Origin: UBA6170 sp942491385
GTDB taxonomy: Bacteria; Chloroflexota; Anaerolineae; Anaerolineales; Anaerolineaceae
DNA length: 64,000 nucleotides
NCBI GenBank assembly: GCA_942491385.1
Contig: CALOAF010000011.1
Coordinates: 62,001 to 126,000, forward strand
Direction of reading: 5' to 3'
Below the pieces are notes generated by a model. It had not been told where the DNA came from, made no database searches, and was given only the letters and a program-made list of their open reading frames with translations. The position numbers and the translations under genes were made by a program. Positions 32,710 through 40,863 of this stretch are shown in pieces. Positions within the stretch are counted from its first letter, which is position 1. Each line of letters opens with the position of its first letter.

Positions 32710-32901
32710 CTAGGCGTTCTTGAAATATTTGATTAATTTGTGAACAACTTCTTTTTTGTTCTGAATCGATGATCGTTTTTTTTCCGAAAACTTTGATTTA
32801 AGATCAAAGCTTTCTTTGTCATCTGGCAGGATTATCGTGGGCAGAAAGTTGAATAAACCAACTTTCTGTACCTCAGTATCAAAATCATTCTCATATTTCA
32901 T
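32710..32901 (-). CDS. 63-aa orphan protein between murC and murB
   Basis: The start at 32901 lies inside the last codons of murC and has an excellent AAGGAG six bases upstream; the gene overlaps murC by 11 bp and stops 13 bp before murB, the tight spacing of a real dcw member. The peptide starts MKYENDFDTEVQKVGLFNFL, contains LPDDKESFDLKSKF and ends in a basic stretch KEVVHKLIKYFKNA. No signal, membrane span, cysteine or known domain. It is charged and likely cytoplasmic. I do not recognise it; it may be a small division or Mur-coupling protein, or lineage-specific. Confidence 0.6.
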   Translation of the reverse strand: MKYENDFDTEVQKVGLFNFLPTIILPDDKESFDLKSKFSEKKRSSIQNKKEVVHKLIKYFKNA

Positions 32902-34282
32902 GGTGTTGCTCCTTTTGTGTAAGCCTGTATAAAACATTTTTACTAATTTTTATTGCGTCACCAGCAGAAAATACCAGCATCACATCACCAGATGCTAGAT
33001 TTTCCACCAGATAATCACTGATTTGATCTAAAGCGGGAATATAACGGGTGTCGGGGTGATGCATGGCTGCCACAACCTGGGCAGAAGAAAATCCACCATC
33101 TTGTTCGCGCGAGGCATAGATTTGACTGACGATTACATGATCAGCCTGCTCAAAAGAATTTATAAATTCATCAAATAAAATTTTCGTGCGAGAATAGGTA
33201 TGCGGTTGCCAGATGGCCCAGATTTTCCTATTTGGATAGCGGGTTCTGGCGGCCTGGAGAGTAGCCTGGATTTCAGTGGGGTGGTGGGCATAATCATCAA
33301 TGATGGTGATCTGGTTGACTTCACCCAAAATATCAAACCTGCGCGCAGTGCCACTGAATTCTGAGAGAGCCTGTGCAGCATCAGCTAAATCCAAACCCAA
33401 GATATGCGCCACCCCGATGGCAGCTAAAGCATTTAGCACATTGTGCAAGCCAGGAACGCTTAAATCAACAATTACTAACTGTTTGGTTTCCTGTTCAGCA
33501 TATTGATACACTGTAAATTGATAGCCACCCATCTGATTGATTTGAATATCTTTTGCATGATAATCACAGTCTGCAGACATGCCATAGGTGGTCACCGATG
33601 GATGGGCCAATATTGACATCAATTTTTGATTACCGGCATCTTCCAGATAGACAAATACATGCCCATCTGAAGAAATTTTTTCGGCGAAGGCTTTGAAAGC
33701 CTGTAGATAATCGGAGAACGTCGGGTAACAATCCGGGTGGTCGTGTTCCAGATTTGTGATGACCCCAATGGTGGGCGATAAACCGAGGAACATACGATCG
33801 TATTCATCCGCTTCGATGACAAAATAGTTGCCTGATCCAAAATGTGCGTTATTGCCGAGGTCTTTGGAGACACTACCGATAATATAACTGGGATCAAGCT
33901 TTAATTTTTGCAGCATGCTGGCAATCATCGCTGTGGTGGTTGTTTTTCCATGAGTACCAGCGATGGCAATTCCTATTTGATCTGCCATCAACTCATCCAG
34001 GATATCAGAGCGTTTATACACAGGAATTTGAGCTGCACGGGCTGCCTGCACTTCGGGGTTACTATCAGGAATGGCGGATGAGCGAACAACCATGTCAACA
34101 CCCGCTAAATGATCAGCAGCATGACCATGATAGACAGAGATTCCATCCGAAATCAAACCTTGAGTAAAATCTGAGATTTGTTGATCAGAGCCACTCACGG
34201 TATACCCTTTTTCCTTCAATAACCGGGCGATCGCAGACAGGCCGGTGCCACCGATGCCAATAAAGAATACGTGTTTTTTCAT
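32891..34282 (-). CDS. murC: UDP-N-acetylmuramate--L-alanine ligase
   Basis: First Mur ligase, adding L-Ala to UDP-MurNAc; 463 aa. N-terminal UDP-binding FIGIGGTGLSAIARLLKEKG, ATP loop GIAGTHGKTTTTAMIASML, central NLEHDHPDCYPTF, and C-terminal DDYAHHPTEIQATLQAA with IWQPHTYSRTK, all typical of MurC rather than Mpl. The start overlaps the cvpA-like stop (ATGA). Confidence 0.97.
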   Translation of the reverse strand: MKKHVFFIGIGGTGLSAIARLLKEKGYTVSGSDQQISDFTQGLISDGISVYHGHAADHLAGVDMVVRSSAIPDSNPEVQAARAAQIPVYKRSDILDELMADQIGIAIAGTHGKTTTTAMIASMLQKLKLDPSYIIGSVSKDLGNNAHFGSGNYFVIEADEYDRMFLGLSPTIGVITNLEHDHPDCYPTFSDYLQAFKAFAEKISSDGHVFVYLEDAGNQKLMSILAHPSVTTYGMSADCDYHAKDIQINQMGGYQFTVYQYAEQETKQLVIVDLSVPGLHNVLNALAAIGVAHILGLDLADAAQALSEFSGTARRFDILGEVNQITIIDDYAHHPTEIQATLQAARTRYPNRKIWAIWQPHTYSRTKILFDEFINSFEQADHVIVSQIYASREQDGGFSSAQVVAAMHHPDTRYIPALDQISDYLVENLASGDVMLVFSAGDAIKISKNVLYRLTQKEQHHEI

Positions 34283-34818
34283 AGAAAGACCACCAAAACA
34301 AACACGAAGGCAATGGCTACTGCGAAATAAATGGTCGGACCAGTGAATAATGCAGGGGGCATGAATGCCAGCAGTTCCTGCGCAACGATGCCTATTTCTG
34401 AATTAATATCAGGTTGGATAATAAAAGCGAAAGGATATGCGGCATCATCCAGGAAAAACCACAGACTACCAAACACCAGATATCCGTTGACTGCTCCTAA
34501 AAAGAGGCCTAAAAGAATATCCTGGAATTTATCGCGGATGAATCTGCCAGAACTGGCGAGTTTTGGAAATTTTGGTGTCTGATATCCGAAGAAAACCAAC
34601 CCCATCAACAAAATGGTTCTTAACCAGAAAAATGAATCTGGATTGTTGACCATGAGCGTGTCACGAACAAAGGGTACAAATCGTTCCATCACGGATAGAA
34701 CAAATAAAGCCAGGATAACGCTGAAACTGACCAATAATTCCCGTGCCCAACCACGCATTGCGCCAATTAAGGCGAATAAACAAACATACATCCAAAAGAT
34801 AACATCTAATGAGATCAT
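34279..34818 (-). CDS. CvpA-like multi-pass membrane protein
   Basis: 179 aa, four or five hydrophobic segments, beginning IFWMYVCLFALIGAMRGWAR, the G-x(2)-R-G-x(2)-R/K-E start common in CvpA/colicin-V-production family proteins, and ending in a long hydrophobic helix. Function unknown; CvpA homologues affect biofilm formation and envelope homeostasis. It is fused into the dcw operon by ATGA overlaps on both sides (murG, murC), an unusual resident of that cluster that may assist lipid-II-linked steps. Confidence 0.6.
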   Translation of the reverse strand: MISLDVIFWMYVCLFALIGAMRGWARELLVSFSVILALFVLSVMERFVPFVRDTLMVNNPDSFFWLRTILLMGLVFFGYQTPKFPKLASSGRFIRDKFQDILLGLFLGAVNGYLVFGSLWFFLDDAAYPFAFIIQPDINSEIGIVAQELLAFMPPALFTGPTIYFAVAIAFVFVLVVFL

Positions 34819-35924
34819 GCATGACCACCTTTCTGGCTGGCTAAGTTGGTTTGTTGGACTATCAGGTTTCCTATTTGTTTGGCTGCGTCCGGTTTGGATA
34901 ATAATTTCATTGCTGTTCTCATTGCGTCTAATTTTTGGGACTCATCTAATAATTTCAATAATTCAGTCACCAATCTTTCATCCATCTCCTCATCTGGCAG
35001 CATGATGGCTGCTTGGTGATCGACAAGAAATTGGGCATTGACTTTTTGATAACGCCAGGCGTAGGGGTATGGGACGATGATGGCGGGTAATCCGAAAAAT
35101 GGTAACTCACCCAATGTCGAAGCACCACCCCTGCAAACACATAAATCTGCACAGGAAAAAGCAGCCGACATTTCTTCATGTAAATAAGGATAAATTTGAT
35201 AATGTTCAGATAATTCCGGTATGAGATCGGCATGTGTCTTCTGGATATCTTCCCAGTCGTAGTTGCCAGTAATGTGAATGATCTGGGTTTTTCGTAATAA
35301 AACCTCGAGGTTCTTTTTGATGACTTGATTGATATTATGCGCGCCTTTGCTGCCGCCATAGATCAACAAAACTGGCAAACGATCATGCAAATTGAATATT
35401 ATTCTGGCTTCTGCGCGAGGATAATGTGTTAATTCCTTTCGTAATGGATAGCCAGTGACAACCATATTTTTGGTCTGATTAAAAAATTGTATGGAGTTCT
35501 GTGTGGTTAAGGCGATGGCATGAGCGAATTTTGCGATGAACTTCAAAGCGAAACCAGGCTCAATATCAGGGACATACAAAACAGATCGTTTCCTAAAACC
35601 AGCAACAGCCATCGGTGCAGCCAGATATCCGCCGGTATAAAAAATCACATCCGGCTGGTAGTCTTTCAATATCTGGGCAGATTTGAGCACACCTCTGAAT
35701 AATTTGTAAATATTTCCAGGTAAGGAACGTAAACCAATTCCATGCACACCAGCTGCTGGAATTTCCTGGAATGGGATGTTCAGGCGCTCGACTAAATCCG
35801 CTTCCATGCCACCTTCTCCACCGACCCAGAGAATATCACTATAACTGCCTGCCATGGCTTGCAGGACGGCGAGTGCGGGGTACACCCCTCCGCCTGTCCC
35901 GCCAGCGCAAATCAACAACCGCAC
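34815..35924 (-). CDS. murG: MurG: lipid II synthase, with catalytic-loop His replaced
   Basis: Adds GlcNAc to lipid I at the inner membrane face; 369 aa. The C-terminal UDP-GlcNAc site is conserved (LCVCRGGASTLGELPFFGLP, IVPYPYAWRYQKVNAQFL). The first loop reads AGGTGGGVYPALAVLQ: Gly13 occupies the place of the near-invariant His (His18 of E. coli MurG, proposed to act in catalysis). The start is GTG at 35924 with AAGGAG nine bases upstream, and the gene overlaps the ftsW end by 86 bp in another frame. No other MurG is in the window. Confidence 0.95.
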   Translation of the reverse strand: MRLLICAGGTGGGVYPALAVLQAMAGSYSDILWVGGEGGMEADLVERLNIPFQEIPAAGVHGIGLRSLPGNIYKLFRGVLKSAQILKDYQPDVIFYTGGYLAAPMAVAGFRKRSVLYVPDIEPGFALKFIAKFAHAIALTTQNSIQFFNQTKNMVVTGYPLRKELTHYPRAEARIIFNLHDRLPVLLIYGGSKGAHNINQVIKKNLEVLLRKTQIIHITGNYDWEDIQKTHADLIPELSEHYQIYPYLHEEMSAAFSCADLCVCRGGASTLGELPFFGLPAIIVPYPYAWRYQKVNAQFLVDHQAAIMLPDEEMDERLVTELLKLLDESQKLDAMRTAMKLLSKPDAAKQIGNLIVQQTNLASQKGGHA

Positions 35925-37095
35925 TATAGGAACTCCTTTCCTGAATTTTCTTGATCTGATTTACCCTGCCGACACTTAAAATGAATCCAACTCCCGTCAG
36001 AATTGACACCAAACTGGATCCACCCAGACTGAAAAAGGGAAGGGTGTTTCCTCCTATTGGTACGATATTAAAAAGACTGGCAACATTGATGAAAGCTTCT
36101 AAAACGATCCAGGAACTGATTCCACCGGCAATCAATCTACCGGCCAGATCTTCACTTTCCAGTGAGATTTTGAACCCTCTCCACATTAAGAGCAGGAATA
36201 ACAACAAGACGCCGATGCTACCTATCAATCCTAACTCCTCAGCGATGACCGTGAAAATCGTATCGGATTGGCCAACCTCTAACCCGGTGAACTTAACTGT
36301 GCCCTGGCCAATTCCAACGCCAAAAAAGCCACCATTAACGACTGATTCAATCGAACGCTTCACCTGGGTTAAAGCCTGATGAGGATCGTTATAACCTGTG
36401 ATGAACTGTCCCCAGCGGGTACTGCCTGTGCTGGTGACGCGAATAATGACAAAAAATGATAAAACAGCTACACATCCGATCAGGACAATTTGTTTCCAAT
36501 CTAAATTAGAAAGGAATAGGACCACACTGCTGATCATTACCAGAGTCAATACAGCACTGAAATCAGGTTCCAGGGCTAACAACACAGCTGTTCCGCCAAT
36601 AATAAACCCGATTGGTATTACCCAGAATGTTAATTTTTTGAGATTTTCCTGCTTTCCTTTAATCCAGAAAGATAAATATAAGATGATTAATACTTTGGAT
36701 AATTCTGAAGGTTGTACACTGCCATCAAAAAATGTGCGGGTAGATCCATGACGAAATGAACCGACAATTAAGACCAGAAAAAGAACTGCCCAGGTAGCCA
36801 TTAAGGCTGGTAACATGAATTTTTTCCAAACCCGATAATCAATCCAGGCAATAAAGAATGCTCCAGCTAAGCCAATCAATCCAAACAATGCTTGTCTGGA
36901 TACATAATCCCAAGGTGTGGTTGGCTCACTCGCGTAATAGGCCATCGGCATGGAAGCTGAATAGAGGATCACCAAACCAAAGAAATAAAGTGCCAGAACA
37001 ATTAATACCAATGGAAAATCAATCGTCTTCAGGAAGGGGATTTTGAGGTTTGGTTGGGTTGATTTGTTTAATTTTATTGGAGTTGTTTTACCCAT
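35839..37095 (-). CDS. ftsW: FtsW, septal SEDS peptidoglycan polymerase
   Basis: SEDS-family glycosyltransferase that polymerises lipid II with its partner PBP; 418 aa with ten membrane spans. Seen: IDFPLVLIVLALYFFGLVIL, SVQPSELSKVLIILYLSFWI, LALEPDFSAVLTLVMI (with the catalytic-type Asp), FTGLEVGQSDTIFTVIAEEL and FFSLGGSSLVSILTGVGFIL. A basic 28-residue tail ends RRRGVPRTRRPASHGRQL and is encoded by the same DNA as the murG start in another frame. Its ATG lies inside the murD end (22-bp overlap). Confidence 0.96.
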   Translation of the reverse strand: MGKTTPIKLNKSTQPNLKIPFLKTIDFPLVLIVLALYFFGLVILYSASMPMAYYASEPTTPWDYVSRQALFGLIGLAGAFFIAWIDYRVWKKFMLPALMATWAVLFLVLIVGSFRHGSTRTFFDGSVQPSELSKVLIILYLSFWIKGKQENLKKLTFWVIPIGFIIGGTAVLLALEPDFSAVLTLVMISSVVLFLSNLDWKQIVLIGCVAVLSFFVIIRVTSTGSTRWGQFITGYNDPHQALTQVKRSIESVVNGGFFGVGIGQGTVKFTGLEVGQSDTIFTVIAEELGLIGSIGVLLLFLLLMWRGFKISLESEDLAGRLIAGGISSWIVLEAFINVASLFNIVPIGGNTLPFFSLGGSSLVSILTGVGFILSVGRVNQIKKIQERSSYSAVVDLRWRDRRRGVPRTRRPASHGRQL

Positions 37096-38459
37096 GCTTG
37101 AAACTTTTCTCCTCTCTCTTCAAAATCCTTGAATTCATCGTAGCTTGTACCGCCGGGCGACAATAAAACGATGTCGCCAGGTACAGCGATTTTACTGGCG
37201 GTGATCACTGCCTCATGAAGATGTTTACAAATATCTAAAGTGAATTTCTGATGTTGAAAATTCATTTCCTTGATATAGGCATGAATTTTTTCTGCTGCAC
37301 CACCAAATAAAACAACATGATCTACTTTTTCGTTGACAAGCTGTAATAATTTTTCCCAAGGAAGGTTCTTATCTTTACCGCCTAACAAGAGCACAATCGG
37401 TTCATGAAAGGCTGCGATGGCTGCCATGGAACGTTCTGGAGCGGTTGCGATCGAGTCATCAAACCATTGGCTGCCTTTCCAATCGCGAACAAGTTGTAAG
37501 CGGTGTGGAACCCCTTTGAATGCACGAATCGCTTCCCTGATTGCCATGAAATCAAACCCAATTACCCCAGAAATTGCACAAGCAGCCAGCACATTGGAAA
37601 CGTTGTGTTTTCCTCTGAGTGGTATATCTTTCAGGGAACAAATTTCAATTGATTGCCCATTTAAACGCACCCAGATCGCATCATCCTGGATATAAGCACC
37701 ATTTTCTTGCATGGGTAAAGGCAAAATGCCAAAACTAATTAAATTTCCTTGTGCCATGTCTCGCAAGCCAATAGCACCCGGGTCATCCCGGTTGAGGATG
37801 GCGTAATCATTGACGGTTTGGTATTTCAAAATATTGGCTTTTGCGGTTGTGTAAGCTTCAAGAGTGCCATGTCGATCGAGGTGATTGGGGGTGATATTGG
37901 TGATGACAGCAATATGAGGTGATTTGGTCATTAATTCAAGCTGAAAACTGGATAACTCCAGAATAACCAGATCTTCGGGCGAAATATTTTCCACCTGGTT
38001 GATCAGGGGATTCCCAATATTGCCGCCAACCCAGATTTTTCGGTGCGCACCAGCTGCTTTTTTTGCAATATCACCCATCAAGGATGTCGTCGTTGTTTTG
38101 CCGGCAGATCCAGTAATAGCGATCACGGGGCAGGTTACAGCTTCCATAAATATCTGTGAGTCATTTGATAGGGGGATCAAGCGCTTGGTTGCTTCTATTA
38201 TCAGTGGAATATCAAGCGGGACGCCACCGGAAACACAGACCAGATCGGTCCCATTTAAGACCTCCAGGGGATGCTCACCTAAAACCCAGTGAATATCGAC
38301 ATCTATTAATTGCTCCCTGGCTGATTTTAAGTCATTCTCAGGTCGGCCATCATTCAGGGTCACAATTGCGCCTCGGTTGGATAAAAAGCGCGCCAAAGCT
38401 AGCCCCTGACGGGCTGCACCGACAACCAATACTTTTTTGTTGATCCAATTCATTATCAT
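37074..38459 (-). CDS. murD: UDP-MurNAc-L-alanine--D-glutamate ligase
   Basis: Adds D-Glu to UDP-MurNAc-L-Ala; 461 aa from ATG 38459 (ATGA overlap with mraY; a second ATG at 38453 is possible). VLVVGAARQGLALARFLSNR binds UDP; ATP loop VIAITGSAGKTTTTSLMGDI; NITPNHLDRHGTLEAY with metal ligands; C-terminal VVLFGGAAEKIHAYIKE and LLSPGGTSYDEFKDFEERG, whose SPxx-S/T-xDxF..F..RG signature is specific to MurD. Confidence 0.97.
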   Translation of the reverse strand: MIMNWINKKVLVVGAARQGLALARFLSNRGAIVTLNDGRPENDLKSAREQLIDVDIHWVLGEHPLEVLNGTDLVCVSGGVPLDIPLIIEATKRLIPLSNDSQIFMEAVTCPVIAITGSAGKTTTTSLMGDIAKKAAGAHRKIWVGGNIGNPLINQVENISPEDLVILELSSFQLELMTKSPHIAVITNITPNHLDRHGTLEAYTTAKANILKYQTVNDYAILNRDDPGAIGLRDMAQGNLISFGILPLPMQENGAYIQDDAIWVRLNGQSIEICSLKDIPLRGKHNVSNVLAACAISGVIGFDFMAIREAIRAFKGVPHRLQLVRDWKGSQWFDDSIATAPERSMAAIAAFHEPIVLLLGGKDKNLPWEKLLQLVNEKVDHVVLFGGAAEKIHAYIKEMNFQHQKFTLDICKHLHEAVITASKIAVPGDIVLLSPGGTSYDEFKDFEERGEKFQAWVKQLQ

Positions 38460-39448
38460 ATCAAAGCCAGCGCAATTCCAATTAACGCAGCAATTAAACC
38501 CACCAACCAAAAACGCTGCACTACTTGTGTCTCGCTCCAACCGCTCAATTCAAAGTGATAGTGTAAAGGAGACATTTTAAATAAACGCAATCCACCTGAA
38601 ATTTTAAAATAAGCTACCTGCAACATAACACTTAATGTCTCGCTCAAAGGGATGATGGCGATGATGGGGAGCAATAACCATTGACCGGTCATTAACGCCA
38701 CAACTGCCAGCGTTGCCCCCAAAGCCAACGAGCCTGCGTCCCCCATGAAAAGTTGTGCGGGGTGAACATTAAACCAAAGAAAGCCAAAAATCGCTCCTAC
38801 CAGCGTGAAACAGAAGCGCCCTAAATAAAATTGTCCTTGAATCAATGCAATCGCCCCAAAGGCTGTAAAAGCCGTGGCTGAGATCAAACCAGCCAGTCCA
38901 TCCAAACCATCTGTCAAATTTACTGCGTTTGAAAAACCAACGATAGCAACAATAGCAATTGGGATATAAAATATACCCAGCGGTATTTCCATTTTTAGGC
39001 TAGGCCAAAACATTTCTGGTACATCCAAAACGTATTTGAGGATGATGCCAATAAAAGTTGCGATAATGATTTGAAGGATGAATTTGGTACGGGCTCGCAT
39101 GCCTATACCTTTTCTGGTACCGCGAATACCTTCCCAGTCGTCGAACATTCCTATGATTCCATAGACAATTAATGTGCCTAAAGGCAGCAGCACTGAACGG
39201 CCTAGTACGTTAAAGCCGAGTAAAGATGCTGCATTCAGTAAGAGGGTTAATAATGTAACCGGAGCAATAAACATCACTCCCCCCATTGTTGGGGTACCCA
39301 TTTTGCTGATATGTGAGTTAGGTTCCTCTATCCGAATGATTTTTCCAATTTTGAAGTGTTTTAAGATTCTGAGTAGTGGCGGTCCCCAAATGACTGCCAT
39401 TAAAAAGCTAATCCCACTTAAAGCTAATGCCATTGGAGCTTCTGTCAT
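38456..39448 (-). CDS. mraY: Phospho-MurNAc-pentapeptide transferase
   Basis: Transfers phospho-MurNAc-pentapeptide to undecaprenyl phosphate, making lipid I; 330 aa, ten membrane spans. Key Asp motifs are present: GMFDDWEGIRGTRKGIGMRA, AVNLTDGLDGLAGLISA and LFMGDAGSLALGATLAVVAL, with SPLHYHFELSGWSETQVV as the cytoplasmic HHxE-like loop. It overlaps murF and murD by ATGA junctions. Confidence 0.97.
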   Translation of the reverse strand: MTEAPMALALSGISFLMAVIWGPPLLRILKHFKIGKIIRIEEPNSHISKMGTPTMGGVMFIAPVTLLTLLLNAASLLGFNVLGRSVLLPLGTLIVYGIIGMFDDWEGIRGTRKGIGMRARTKFILQIIIATFIGIILKYVLDVPEMFWPSLKMEIPLGIFYIPIAIVAIVGFSNAVNLTDGLDGLAGLISATAFTAFGAIALIQGQFYLGRFCFTLVGAIFGFLWFNVHPAQLFMGDAGSLALGATLAVVALMTGQWLLLPIIAIIPLSETLSVMLQVAYFKISGGLRLFKMSPLHYHFELSGWSETQVVQRFWLVGLIAALIGIALALI

Positions 39449-40857
39449 GCTTCAACCTCCAGGGCATATACGATTTGTTCCATGTGCAATCCATGAGACC
39501 CTTTTATAAGAACAACATCGTCCTTATTAAATGTTCCCCGTAATACCTTGATGGCCTCTTGTACGGTGTCAATACTGGTGATCATTTCCGCTGGTAAACC
39601 AGACCGTTTGGCTGCCATTGCAATGATTTTGGCTCGTTCACCCACGGTGAACAATCGTTTAACTACCTGAGCAGCCCGAACTCCGACCATAATATGGCCT
39701 TGTTCTTCATAAGGGCCTAATTCGAACATGTCACCCAAAACAGCACATTTCTGGCCTTGTAATTCATCCAATAGATTTAAGGCAGCTAGTACTGAATCAG
39801 GTGAAGCATTATAGGTATCATCTAATATAAGGGCACCGGTTGGGGTGGAAACTGCCGCGAGTCGTAATTGTGTATAACCCTGTTGTAAGCCATTTACAAT
39901 TTCCTGCCATGTTAGTCCCTCTGCCAATCCGACCGCGGCCGCACGTAATGCTGTATGCACGGAATGTTGGCCAATCAGAGGAACACGCAAATATAATCTC
40001 TCATTTTTATAATGTAGACAAAATCGAATGCCCTGCAAACCAAGACCTTCGATTTCATCAGCCCACAGATGTGCCTGGGGATCTAAACCGTAGAATAGGA
40101 TCTTTGCATTTGTTTTTTCTGCCATGGATCTAACCAAGGGATCATCATAATTTAAGATCGCAGTGCCAGTAGAGGGTAAATATTCAACCAACTCTGCTTT
40201 TCCCATGGCAATTGCCTCTAACGAACCTGCTCGTTCGGCATGGACTGCGCCAACGTTGGTGATTACGCCTGTGATGGGTTCGGCAATTTGACACAGGAGT
40301 TTTATCTCTCCGGGAACATAGAATCCCATCTCCAGAACTGCACATTGATGGCTTTCGGTCATTCTTAAAATGGTCAGCGGCAGGCCAATCTCATTATTTA
40401 GGTTCCCAATATTTCTAAGAGTTCTGTATTTCTGACTGAGTACTTCTGCAATCAATTCTTTTGTAGTGGATTTGCCTACCGAGCCTGTGATACCGATTAC
40501 CCGGATATTGAGTTTCCTGCGCCAAAACGCAGCGATTTTTTGTAGGGCTTCTAAAGTATTGGTAACCCATAATGCTACTGGTTGATCGAAAGTGGGCAAG
40601 TTTTCCGGTAATTGGTTATTCCTTAGATCTATAATTGGATATTGAGACTCGACTTCTTTTTCAATGAGGACAGCCTGTGCGCCTCGACGGAAAGCATCGT
40701 TTATATATTGATGACCATCCTGTTGCTGACCTTGGAGAGCAACAAATAACGCAGCCGGAATCACCTGTCTTGAATCAATAGAAGCCTCGCTAATGATCTG
40801 CGGGGCAGTGGGTCTGGATTGTGTTAAGGCTTCAAAAATATCAGCTACAGTAAGCAT
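39445..40857 (-). CDS. murF: UDP-MurNAc-tripeptide--D-Ala-D-Ala ligase
   Basis: Adds the D-Ala-D-Ala made by Ddl; 470 aa. N-terminal SIDSRQVIPAALFVALQGQQ, ATP loop VIGITGSVGKSTTKELIAEV, VLEMGFYVPGEIKLLC, NVGAVHAERAGSLEAIAMGK, and C-terminal LILDDTYNASPDSVLAALNL and DVVLIKGSHGLHMEQIV: unambiguous MurF. It follows ftsI directly, in the place where most dcw clusters have murE first; murE is absent. Confidence 0.97.
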   Translation of the reverse strand: MLTVADIFEALTQSRPTAPQIISEASIDSRQVIPAALFVALQGQQQDGHQYINDAFRRGAQAVLIEKEVESQYPIIDLRNNQLPENLPTFDQPVALWVTNTLEALQKIAAFWRRKLNIRVIGITGSVGKSTTKELIAEVLSQKYRTLRNIGNLNNEIGLPLTILRMTESHQCAVLEMGFYVPGEIKLLCQIAEPITGVITNVGAVHAERAGSLEAIAMGKAELVEYLPSTGTAILNYDDPLVRSMAEKTNAKILFYGLDPQAHLWADEIEGLGLQGIRFCLHYKNERLYLRVPLIGQHSVHTALRAAAVGLAEGLTWQEIVNGLQQGYTQLRLAAVSTPTGALILDDTYNASPDSVLAALNLLDELQGQKCAVLGDMFELGPYEEQGHIMVGVRAAQVVKRLFTVGERAKIIAMAAKRSGLPAEMITSIDTVQEAIKVLRGTFNKDDVVLIKGSHGLHMEQIVYALEVEA

Positions 40858-40863
40858 CTTTTC

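Noticed and set aside
35839..35924. Basic FtsW tail as the product of a frameshift
   Set aside because: The upstream frame is continuous and murG has its own good start signal, so a true overlap is the simpler reading.
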